From: Minisyncoccota bacterium
Lineage (GTDB): Bacteria > Patescibacteriota > Minisyncoccia > Phycocordibacterales > UBA2100
Direction: 5' to 3'
Length of the DNA stretch: 6,611 nucleotides
Assembly: GCA_020058565.1 (NCBI GenBank)
Contig: JAGVDT010000008.1
Coordinates: 1 to 6,611, forward strand
Positions within the stretch are counted from its first letter, which is position 1; every line of letters starts with the position of its first letter. The translations under genes and the position numbers were made by a program. Under the pieces are notes generated by a model. That model had not been told where the DNA came from and did not search any database. It worked only from the letters and a program-made list of their open reading frames with translations. Shown here piece by piece: positions 1 through 5,809 of the stretch.

Positions 1-1302
1 GATGGCCAGAAGATCGCATCGGTGGCTCCTTCGAGCTTCGTTCGCGATTCGGCAGGCGTCTACTCCGCAAGTATCCCGGTCGCACAGGTCGTGCGCATGG
101 GCTCTGCTAACGAAGTCACCTTCCACGTTGGTGTGACGGCGGTCTCGAGCATTGATTCCGACAACGATGGATCAGGTGAAGATTGGACTGTTACGCTTGT
201 TCAGACCCGCTACACGGATCCTTCTGGCGCAACGCTCTTCGACACGACAGCAAGCATCGAAAATGCAAGCACCGGGTTCTATGTGAGCCGCGTTTCGACT
301 TCGTCGGACGTGAAGCTCCGCATGGGCGAAGGTTCGGGCCACCCACGTGCTGGCAACGTCAAAGTTTCGACATCCGGAACGACGGACGTAACCCTTGCAG
401 TCTTTACGCTTAAGGCGGAAGGCGCGGCGATGGAATTCGACACCTTCAAGGCGACGACAACCATCTCAAACGCAAGCACGAACAGCGACATGGTGCAGCA
501 GTTCTACCTCATGCGCGGTTCAACAAAGATTGCTGAAATCTCCGCAACCTCATCGACGAGCTACCTCGAATTTGCTCTCGACGACACCGAAGAGATTGGC
601 AAGGATGAGACTAAGACGTACTCGATCGTCGCAAAGGTCAACAAGATCACGACCGGTACGTTCGGTGACGGAGACTCGATCAGCGTGACGGTTGCTCCGC
701 ACGTGTTCGAAATCAACGCGAAGGCGCAGTCTGACGGCAAGTCAGTCACAACCCGCGCTGGCTCGCTCACGACGTACACCCAGACGCTCTACTCGGAAGG
801 TATCCAGGTAACGAAGGTTGGCGAAAGCTTCACCCTCTTGCCGAACGACACCGCGGCTAACGTCGCTGGCGAGTTCAAGGTAACCCTCCGCGTCACGAAC
901 ATCGGTACGAACGATGTGTGGATCCCACTGAGCTCGCTTGCGTCTACGACAGCAGGTGCTACAGGGGATAACTCGACGAAGGGTATCAACTTCTATGTCA
1001 CCGACGGCACAACCGCGACGACATCGACAGTGGCAGACGGCACGACCATAACCGGCGGCGTCAGCTTGATCTCAGGTGGTACGGAAGGGACAAACGCAGT
1101 GAAGATTGGTGGCGGCAGCTCTGCTGACTTCCAGCTCACGACGTCTCTCAACCCAGCTCCTGCGTACTCTGGTACACGTCAGTATCGCGTACAGATCGGC
1201 AGCGTTGGTCATGTTTCTTCGGATTCGGCAACAGCTTCAACGCTTGTTGCGACTGTTCCGACGACGGACTTCCGCACGAGCTTCTACTCGATCCAGAACT
1301 AA
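1..1302 (+). CDS. Partial (3' end) secreted, Ser/Thr-rich beta-sandwich surface protein
   Basis: The frame is open from the first base, so this is the C-terminal 433 residues of a longer protein. The in-frame GTG at 22 is only an internal valine. The visible part is very rich in Thr, Ser, Gly, Ala and Val, contains no cysteine, and alternates short hydrophobic and polar stretches as expected for tandem Ig-like or S-layer-like beta domains. One such segment covers about residues 230-310 counted from base 1, and a Thr/Gly-rich one about 315-425. No transmembrane helix or LPXTG-type sorting signal occurs at the C-terminus, which ends FYSIQN. Codons mostly end in C or G, which may reflect strong expression. 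The family cannot be named. Large extracellular proteins of this style are frequent in Parcubacteria, and a surface-layer or adhesin role is inference. A strong terminator lies 54 bases after the stop. Confidence 0.8.
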   Translation, partial: DGQKIASVAPSSFVRDSAGVYSASIPVAQVVRMGSANEVTFHVGVTAVSSIDSDNDGSGEDWTVTLVQTRYTDPSGATLFDTTASIENASTGFYVSRVSTSSDVKLRMGEGSGHPRAGNVKVSTSGTTDVTLAVFTLKAEGAAMEFDTFKATTTISNASTNSDMVQQFYLMRGSTKIAEISATSSTSYLEFALDDTEEIGKDETKTYSIVAKVNKITTGTFGDGDSISVTVAPHVFEINAKAQSDGKSVTTRAGSLTTYTQTLYSEGIQVTKVGESFTLLPNDTAANVAGEFKVTLRVTNIGTNDVWIPLSSLASTTAGATGDNSTKGINFYVTDGTTATTSTVADGTTITGGVSLISGGTEGTNAVKIGGGSSADFQLTTSLNPAPAYSGTRQYRVQIGSVGHVSSDSATASTLVATVPTTDFRTSFYSIQN

Positions 1303-1355
1303 CGTTCTTGATCCGAGTCTCGCAAGAGACTTCCGGTTGGGAATATGGCCCAACA

Positions 1356-1387
1356 GCAAAAACTCCCCCGCAAGGGGGAGTTTTTGC
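1356..1387 (+). terminator. Rho-independent terminator after the surface-protein gene
   Basis: A perfect 14-bp stem (1356-1369 with 1374-1387) closes on a GCAA tetraloop of the GNRA type. The lower stem is an A run paired with a T run, so the T5 tract follows the GGGGGAG arm directly. The hairpin would also work on the - strand, but no convergent gene was seen. Confidence 0.92.
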
Positions 1388-1538
1388 GTTCCACATGTAC
1401 GTTGTTTGGTGCCGCATGGTGTCCCAAGAATTCCGGGCGTTCCCTCCCCACGGAATCTTTTCAATGTCACTTCTACCTGTCTTCCTGATGCCTCAAAAAA
1501 ACTCCCTCAATAATTCACAACCCAACCTCCAAAAACAT

Positions 1539-1546
1539 GTATACTA
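1539..1546 (+). promoter_or_regulatory. GTATACTA -10 box for a leaderless start
   Basis: TATACT (1540-1545) matches the sigma-70 -10 consensus at 5 of 6 positions and lies 10 bases before the ATG at 1556, so transcription would begin at or within a few bases of the start codon. A TTCACA (1514-1519) could be a -35 box, but its 20-base spacing is too long. There is no Shine-Dalgarno site. The same octamer precedes the ATGs at 5367 and 5534. Confidence 0.55.
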
Positions 1547-1555
1547 ATTAATACC

Positions 1556-2158
1556 ATGGTGCAAAACACTAAACACCACCCAATGCTTTTTGATGACACT
1601 CCTCGGGGATTGTTGGAGGCACTGTTTGTTGCCGGCGGCGTTGCGGCGGCACTCACGCTTGCTCCCACCTTATTCTTTGCCCTTGCAGGAATCGGTTTCG
1701 CGCTTCGCGCGGGGGACCGTAGGCAACGGAAAAAATTACAAGGCTCATTCCAGTATCTGGTCAGGCACGGGTTTGTTACCAAGCGCACGATCCGCCGCGG
1801 CATGCGGATAGAGCTCACGCCGCGCGGACGCGCGCATGTGCAGCGTTTTATGGCACGACGCATGCTCTTGCAACCGATCGCGCGGCCCGCAATATGGGAC
1901 CATAAGTGGCGCATCATCCTCTTTGATATCCCGGCGGGCGAGCGGTCGAAACGTAATGCATTTAGGAGTTTGATACGACGCCTCGGCGCCGTCATGCTTC
2001 AGAAAAGCGTTTGGATATATCCCTTCGACTGTTCGGAACAAGTGGGTGTTCTTCGAAGCGTATTCAGACTTTCAGACGCCGAACTCCGGCTCGTTACTGC
2101 TGATTCGATAGGGGACGATATAGCGCTTCGCGCCAGATTCGACATCCAGCAGTACTAG
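1556..2158 (+). CDS. Membrane-anchored winged-helix / Cas2-like (PaaX-type) protein
   Basis: The protein has 200 residues. After a short polar N-terminus, residues about 19-50 form one or two hydrophobic helices (Ala/Leu/Phe rich). Residues about 55-105, strongly basic, resemble a winged helix-turn-helix: a helix around LQGSFQYLVRHGFV and a wing-like ELTPRGRAHV. Residues 114-200 match the PaaX middle domain, which has the Cas2 ferredoxin-like fold: WDHKWRIILFDIP, then spaced Arg residues, then LQKSVWIYPFDC. Asp124 sits where Cas2 nucleases carry their catalytic Asp at the end of strand beta-1. PaaX itself is a soluble repressor of phenylacetate degradation, so the membrane segment and lack of pathway genes argue for a different role. 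No CRISPR array or other cas gene is nearby, so it should not be called Cas2. A membrane-tethered regulator or nuclease is inference. The ATG at 1556 is supported by the nearby -10 box; no ribosome binding site is visible. Confidence 0.85.
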   Translation: MVQNTKHHPMLFDDTPRGLLEALFVAGGVAAALTLAPTLFFALAGIGFALRAGDRRQRKKLQGSFQYLVRHGFVTKRTIRRGMRIELTPRGRAHVQRFMARRMLLQPIARPAIWDHKWRIILFDIPAGERSKRNAFRSLIRRLGAVMLQKSVWIYPFDCSEQVGVLRSVFRLSDAELRLVTADSIGDDIALRARFDIQQY

Positions 2159-2265
2159 AAGCGCGTCGTGTTTACTAATATATACCATAGCATCAAACAG
2201 TATTCACAATTCCGTTATGCACACACGTATCTTGTCCTCCTTGAAGTTAGTGCGATAGTGGCCGC

Positions 2266-4647
2266 ATGTGTCTCATACGACGCTTGCAGCTCATGGTTGC
2301 ATTCTTTTCCATCATCGGCTTTGCCCCTTCGATTGCCGCGGATCAATTGCTCTATGAAAGTACAGCGTCCACGAGCGAATATGTCGGTAACGTCATTGGT
2401 GGGTATCAGCTATGGAATTCGGGAGGAACATCCTGCGCCTCGGTTCCTGACATCACCATTAACCGCATGACGGTCAATCTTCGACGCGCTCCGATCGTGC
2501 CCGCTTTTGCATTTGATTTTGGAGCACAGATTGTTCGCAATAGCGGAATGAATGTCTACAATTCAGACGGCTCCATCGTTGCCCGCGAGACTTACTCAGC
2601 GACGACCACGGTAGCCAAGGAGTATGCATTTACCTGGGATGAGCCGCATAATCTGCGAGAGTTGTGCGAAGAGGTTGGCGATAGTACGTTCCTCGGCATA
2701 GGTTTCGCCCGAATAGGCACGGCCGGGGTTGCGCGCACGCTGACCGTTCCACACTTTACAGAAGGCCTCTTTCATACCGGCTCGGGAGAGGAAGTTGCGT
2801 ATGATTTTGCTTTCAAGTTATATGGTCCCGATCAGGAATCAGAGGTCCCTGATCCTGTGATTATCATCCCTGGCATCCTCGGCTCAGAGAAAAACTCGGA
2901 CGGCGAATGGGTGATCGACCCGATCTTGCACACGTACGACGATCTCATCGCGACACTGGACATAAACCACTATACGCCCGGCGTTGACCTCTTTCCATTC
3001 CCGTATAACTGGCGCAATTCCAACGTCGAAACCGCGCTCCTCCTCAAAGAGAAGATCGACGAAGTGAAGGAGATTTGCGAGTGCGACAAAGTAGACCTCG
3101 TCGCCCACTCGATGGGCGGACTTGTCGCACGCCAGTACATCCAATCCGACGCGTACGAAGAGGACGTCGACCAACTCATCTTCCTCGGCACGCCGCACCT
3201 CGGCGCCCCCAAGGCGTATTTGATGTGGGAGGGTGGCCTCAGCGGTCTTGACTGGCAAGATGCACCTTTCAATTTCATTCTTTCTCAAGAGGCCGGTGAG
3301 GAAGGATATTCGGACGTGCTGACATATGTGAGATCAAAACCAATTGCATCGGTCCAACAACTGCTCCCGGTCTATGATTATATTTTCGATTCATTGGGTC
3401 TGCGAAATTATCCATCTAACTACCCCGTTAATTCGTTTCTTGAGGATCTAAATAGTGCCGTAAGCGAATTAACTAACTCTGGAGTTCGCATGTATAACTT
3501 TGTCGGAAATACAAGCGTGTTAGGAACCATCGTCGGCATTAATACAGTTGATACAAGTGAGGTTCCCCCTAAATGGGAACACGGAGAACCAACGGGAGAC
3601 GATTCATTCGTGATTGGTACGGGTGACGGAACGGTTGCGACGCCCAGCGCTTCATATATTAATGAAAATTTGGTCACAAAGGATACGGATCACAGGATTT
3701 TACCCGCTGCGGCTGAAGGGGAAATATTCGAAATTCTTACTGGTGATAGCCCCTCGATATTGGTGAATAATCCCGATACTATCAATTTCAAACTGCTCCT
3801 AATAAAGATCTTGTCTCCTGCCGATCTCCTTGTCGTTGATCCTAACAGCAAGAAAATCGGTAAGGAAAGCGGCGTAGCAATAAATGAGATTTTCAACGCG
3901 TTCTATACTGGCTTTAATACTAGTACAGAATACATCACCATTCTCAACCCGTTGGATGGGGAATATAAAGTCATTACCGAAGGCTCGGGGGCTGGAGCAT
4001 ACACTGTAGAGACCGCATATATTAGCGAGCAACAAACCGTCGAAGCGTCGTTTACTGGTAACACATCGCCAGGGCTGCTCACCGAACTTAATGTTTCAGT
4101 GAATAATGCTAATCCAGCGGAACTCGAGATTGAGCCGTCTGATTCCGAGCCACCTGTAATCATGATCGTGCAGCCGGAAGCTCGAGATTATCTACGCTCG
4201 GAACCGTTACCCATTAATGTATCGGCACAAGATATGTCCGGAGTATTTGCGCTTGAGACCAAGCTTGGAACGACAACAATACCAAACGTAACGATAGTTG
4301 ATCTCTTTTACGAAAAGCTAGGAAACTATACGTTAATTGCGTCCTCCACAGACAATGTCGGCAATACAGATAATTTAACGCAGATGTTTCGTGTTATTGC
4401 GACGCCCGCAAGCACGTTATCCGATACCGATAGGGCATTTCAGCTCGGGTGGATGATACAATCCGTACGGGATAAGTTGCATGATAAATTACAGACGTAT
4501 ATTGCAAAATTGGAGCAGAGCAAAAAAGCCGACAAGTTTATTTTGAAGGATATTTTCAATGAACTTGAACGACAGCGAGGAAGGGGGCTGAACGAACAAG
4601 CGTATCAATTATTAAATGACGATATTCAATGGTTAGTAAACAATTAA
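2266..4647 (+). CDS. Secreted LCAT/PGAP1-like alpha/beta hydrolase (lipase or acyltransferase), multidomain
   Basis: The protein has 793 residues. Residues 1-25 form a signal peptide: MCLIRR, a hydrophobic core, and a likely cut after SIAA. Residues 26-188 are a beta-rich N-terminal domain that I do not recognise. The alpha/beta hydrolase domain (about 195-490) starts with IIIPGILGS (199-207), the likely oxyanion region. It continues with the nucleophile elbow AHSMGG (Ser282), FLGTPHLGAP (306-315), GTGDGTV with probable acid Asp454, and TDHRILP with probable base His476. This order is typical of LCAT/phospholipase and PGAP1-like enzymes, which cleave or transfer acyl groups of lipids; the substrate here is unknown. 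Residues about 510-625 are beta-rich, 628-712 look Ig-like (YTLIASSTDNVGN), and 715-793 form charged helices. No anchor motif is visible. Codon use shifts near base 3250. The start is uncertain: no ribosome binding site is seen, and ATG at 2293 would shorten the signal peptide. The 3' end overlaps the next gene. Confidence 0.85.
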   Translation: MCLIRRLQLMVAFFSIIGFAPSIAADQLLYESTASTSEYVGNVIGGYQLWNSGGTSCASVPDITINRMTVNLRRAPIVPAFAFDFGAQIVRNSGMNVYNSDGSIVARETYSATTTVAKEYAFTWDEPHNLRELCEEVGDSTFLGIGFARIGTAGVARTLTVPHFTEGLFHTGSGEEVAYDFAFKLYGPDQESEVPDPVIIIPGILGSEKNSDGEWVIDPILHTYDDLIATLDINHYTPGVDLFPFPYNWRNSNVETALLLKEKIDEVKEICECDKVDLVAHSMGGLVARQYIQSDAYEEDVDQLIFLGTPHLGAPKAYLMWEGGLSGLDWQDAPFNFILSQEAGEEGYSDVLTYVRSKPIASVQQLLPVYDYIFDSLGLRNYPSNYPVNSFLEDLNSAVSELTNSGVRMYNFVGNTSVLGTIVGINTVDTSEVPPKWEHGEPTGDDSFVIGTGDGTVATPSASYINENLVTKDTDHRILPAAAEGEIFEILTGDSPSILVNNPDTINFKLLLIKILSPADLLVVDPNSKKIGKESGVAINEIFNAFYTGFNTSTEYITILNPLDGEYKVITEGSGAGAYTVETAYISEQQTVEASFTGNTSPGLLTELNVSVNNANPAELEIEPSDSEPPVIMIVQPEARDYLRSEPLPINVSAQDMSGVFALETKLGTTTIPNVTIVDLFYEKLGNYTLIASSTDNVGNTDNLTQMFRVIATPASTLSDTDRAFQLGWMIQSVRDKLHDKLQTYIAKLEQSKKADKFILKDIFNELERQRGRGLNEQAYQLLNDDIQWLVNN

Positions 4648-5039
4648 TTTTTATGAGCGGTGCAATACAAAATCTTTCATTAGTATTTGTAGCTTTAGTG
4701 GTTGCTTATTATTTTGCGGCGCCAGTTCAGGATTTTTATTGCGCGAATATTGGTACATGTACCGGCGGTTTTTTTGGCTTTGATTTGGGGGTATTGATTT
4801 GGATGATGTTGATTTACGCATTTGGTGCAGGTTTGCTCCTAACGGCATTTGGTGGCAAACGCAAATACTGGTGGATTGGTGCCGCTCTTGCACCCGTTTT
4901 TCTTTTTCAGGTAACAATTGATCTTGACCATGTCTATTTGCTTATAATTTGGAGTCTCATCGCTTGGCTTCTCGGCACCATCACGAACAAAACCCTCACC
5001 AAACTCGCCCCGGCACTAATGGGGAAGATTTCTGGCTGA
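4629..5039 (+). CDS. Small four-helix integral membrane protein, unknown function
   Basis: The protein has 136 residues, or 128 if translation starts at the ATG at 4653. Four hydrophobic helices are visible: about 12-32, 51-75, 80-97 and 101-117. The first loop holds two cysteines (38 and 44, YCANIGTC) that could form a disulfide if the loop is outside. A GKRK cluster follows helix 2. The ATG at 4629 overlaps the hydrolase gene by 19 bases; the ATG at 4653 lies 5 bases beyond its stop. Neither has a Shine-Dalgarno site, so either start would depend on translational coupling. The first two thirds of the gene are clearly AT-richer than most of the window, like the end of the hydrolase gene, suggesting the two travelled together. 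No family is recognised. A role with the secreted hydrolase, such as retention or immunity, is only a guess from gene order. Confidence 0.75.
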   Translation: MVSKQLIFMSGAIQNLSLVFVALVVAYYFAAPVQDFYCANIGTCTGGFFGFDLGVLIWMMLIYAFGAGLLLTAFGGKRKYWWIGAALAPVFLFQVTIDLDHVYLLIIWSLIAWLLGTITNKTLTKLAPALMGKISG

Positions 5040-5040
5040 T

Positions 5041-5069
5041 TTGACGAGACGGCAATTTTAAGCTATTAT
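5041..5069 (+). promoter_or_regulatory. Sigma-70-type promoter for the zinc-ribbon gene
   Basis: TTGACG (5041-5046) and TATTAT (5064-5069) each match consensus at 5 of 6 positions and are separated by exactly 17 bases. Transcription would start near 5076, giving a leader of roughly 78 bases before the ATG at 5154. The -35 box begins two bases after the stop codon of the membrane-protein gene. This is the best two-box promoter in the window. Confidence 0.6.
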
Positions 5070-5074
5070 ACGTC

Positions 5075-5147
5075 CGAACCAAGAACTCGGGCACGACGGA
5101 CTACCCCTGTGCGCAAGCACCCCGAAACCCGCTTGTGCGGAGGTTCG
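5075..5147 (+). promoter_or_regulatory. Structured 5' leader that can mask the ribosome binding site
   Basis: CGAACC at 5075-5080, at the predicted transcript start, is complementary to GGTTCG at 5142-5147, which overlaps the Shine-Dalgarno GGAGG (5139-5143). Inside, GCGCAAGC (5111-5118) can pair with GCTTGTGC (5131-5138) as an 8-bp helix with one G-U pair, ending directly before GGAGG. A competing local hairpin, GTGC-GCAA-GCAC (5109-5120), has a GNRA loop and excludes that helix. The pairings are visible in the sequence; control of translation is inferred. Confidence 0.4.
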
Positions 5148-5153
5148 CTTCAT

Positions 5154-5342
5154 ATGAAAAAGTCAGCAACCAAATCAGTCGCAAAAGCAGCGGTAAAGCC
5201 GGCCGCAAAGCGGGTATCCACGCCCGGTAAATTTGTATATAAGCCAATCGTGAGCACGATTACGATGTGCAAATGCGGCAATAAATACGTTTCGACCCGC
5301 AAGGGGCAAAAATCTTGTCTGCGGTGCATGTTCGGCAACTAG
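5154..5342 (+). CDS. 62-residue zinc-ribbon protein, bL31-like core with Lys/Ala-rich tail
   Basis: The ATG at 5154 is chosen because GGAGG (5139-5143) lies 10 bases upstream; the in-frame GTG at 5109 has no such site. Residues 1-22 are a Lys/Ala-rich, histone-H1-like basic tail, expected to bind nucleic acid or rRNA. Residues 39-58 form C-x-C-x13-C-x2-C (Cys39, 41, 55, 58), a likely zinc ribbon. The stretch MCKCGNKY...CLRC resembles the CxCGNxF/Y...CxxC core of ribosomal protein bL31. It lacks the conserved His-Pro-Phe-Tyr stretch after the last cysteine pair, and the usual N-terminal body of bL31 is replaced by the basic tail. It could be a divergent bL31 or relative, or an unrelated small zinc ribbon; I cannot decide from sequence alone. 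It has its own promoter and a foldable leader. Confidence 0.8.
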   Translation: MKKSATKSVAKAAVKPAAKRVSTPGKFVYKPIVSTITMCKCGNKYVSTRKGQKSCLRCMFGN

Positions 5343-5344
5343 CA

Positions 5345-5366
5345 AGGGAAGGGTATACTATTCCCT
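5345..5366 (+). promoter_or_regulatory. GTATACTA -10 box inside an operator-like dyad
   Basis: TATACT (5354-5359) lies 7 bases before the ATG at 5367, so a transcript would be leaderless or nearly so. The box sits in a dyad: AGGGAA (5345-5350) and TTCCCT (5361-5366) are exact inverted repeats placed symmetrically around the palindrome GTATAC (5353-5358). In total 18 of 22 positions are symmetrical, and the dyad ends at the base before the start codon. No convincing -35 box is seen. Operator function is inferred. Confidence 0.5.
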
Positions 5367-5516
5367 ATGGATCCGAAGGACGACTTTTCGAGTCGGACGA
5401 TTTATTTTATTTTCTTTCTCTGTCTCGTCGTTTTCGGTTTTGTCTATTTCGAAATCTTCCGCGGCACCGCATTTGAACCGGAGAAGCCTGTCGAGACGAG
5501 GGCACCCGCAAAATAG
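5367..5516 (+). CDS. 49-residue single-helix membrane protein
   Basis: The ORF is ATG to TAG. A charged N-terminus (MDPKDDFSSR) is followed by one aromatic-rich helix, about residues 12-30 (IYFIFFLCLVVFGFVYF), and a polar tail rich in Glu, Pro and Lys. Support comes from the correctly placed TATACT box 7 bases before the ATG, the tight fit between flanking genes, and a clear membrane-protein composition. No ribosome binding site is at a usable distance, fitting leaderless translation. Its stop lies 3 bases before the next gene's TATACT box. No family is recognised; it could be a small subunit or regulator of a membrane complex. Confidence 0.6.
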   Translation: MDPKDDFSSRTIYFIFFLCLVVFGFVYFEIFRGTAFEPEKPVETRAPAK

Positions 5517-5518
5517 CG

Positions 5519-5526
5519 GTATACTA
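5519..5526 (+). promoter_or_regulatory. GTATACTA -10 box for a leaderless start
   Basis: TATACT (5520-5525) lies 8 bases before the ATG at 5534 and directly follows the stop of the preceding small gene. No -35 match is seen at 16-18 bases upstream. The octamer is identical to those at 1539 and 5353. Confidence 0.5.
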
Positions 5527-5533
5527 CGGGTGT

Positions 5534-5734
5534 ATGCGGCAGGGAGGCGCAAATTCTTTCTTTCGTTTCGTATTAGGGTTCACGCTGTTCATCGCGCTTA
5601 GTTTCGGCATAACCTATGCCGTGAACACGATTTCAATAGCGCAGGAAAAAGAGCGCCAGACCGCGGCCGCATTCCAGATGATGCTGACCGGCGAGAAAGA
5701 GGAGAATCGTCGTTGGAAATTCTGGCGGCCTTGA
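5534..5734 (+). CDS. 66-residue single-helix membrane protein
   Basis: A short basic N-terminus is followed by one hydrophobic helix at about residues 9-31 (FFRFVLGFTLFIALSFGITY). A soluble, amphipathic, probably helical tail follows (AQEKERQTAAAFQMM) and ends in a basic, Trp-containing stretch (RRWKFWRP). The layout resembles other bitopic microproteins, but I recognise no family. The start is supported by the TATACT box 8 bases upstream; the GGGAGG at 5540-5545 lies inside the coding region and has no start codon suitably downstream. It is separated by only 17 bases from the preceding small membrane gene, so the two may work together, although each has its own -10 box. Confidence 0.65.
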   Translation: MRQGGANSFFRFVLGFTLFIALSFGITYAVNTISIAQEKERQTAAAFQMMLTGEKEENRRWKFWRP

Positions 5735-5740
5735 CAGGCC
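5727..5740 (+). other. Short GC-rich hairpin over the stop codon
   Basis: GGCCT (5727-5731) and AGGCC (5736-5740) form a perfect 5-bp stem with loop TGAC, which includes two bases of the stop codon and the base before the next. No T tract follows closely, so it is at best a weak terminator or mRNA-end structure. Confidence 0.3.
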
Positions 5741-5809
5741 ACTGCGTTTGGGAGAGTCTGTCCCCGGCATGTTTATGCGCCACAAACACAACTGAACGGT
5801 GAGGCTCCC

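Noticed and set aside
22..24. GTG as the start of the first gene
   Set aside because: The same frame is open to base 1 with no ribosome binding site, and the protein begins in the middle of a beta-rich domain; the gene is cut by the window edge.
1507..1995. 162-residue ORF on the - strand over the PaaX-like gene
   Set aside because: Arg-rich, low-complexity translation opposite a gene with clear domain matches; a shadow frame.
1556..2158. CRISPR Cas2 gene
   Set aside because: It has the Cas2-like fold signature, but membrane helices, a winged-helix part, and no cas1 or repeat array nearby. The PaaX-type label fits better.
2232..2259. TTGTCC-16-GATAGT as promoter of the hydrolase gene, 6 bases before ATG 2266
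   Set aside because: Positioned as expected for a leaderless start, but both boxes are weak matches and the GTATACTA octamer is absent; not strong enough to list.
2168..2470. 100-residue + strand ORF starting at GTG 2168
   Set aside because: It runs out of frame into the hydrolase gene, and its translation loses any protein-like pattern; the TATACC at 2181 has no start codon at leaderless distance.
5731..5736. Perfect TTGACA as a -35 box for the gene at 5810
   Set aside because: No -10-like hexamer at 16-18 bases downstream (GAGTCT region); it lies at the stop codon of the preceding gene and is probably chance.
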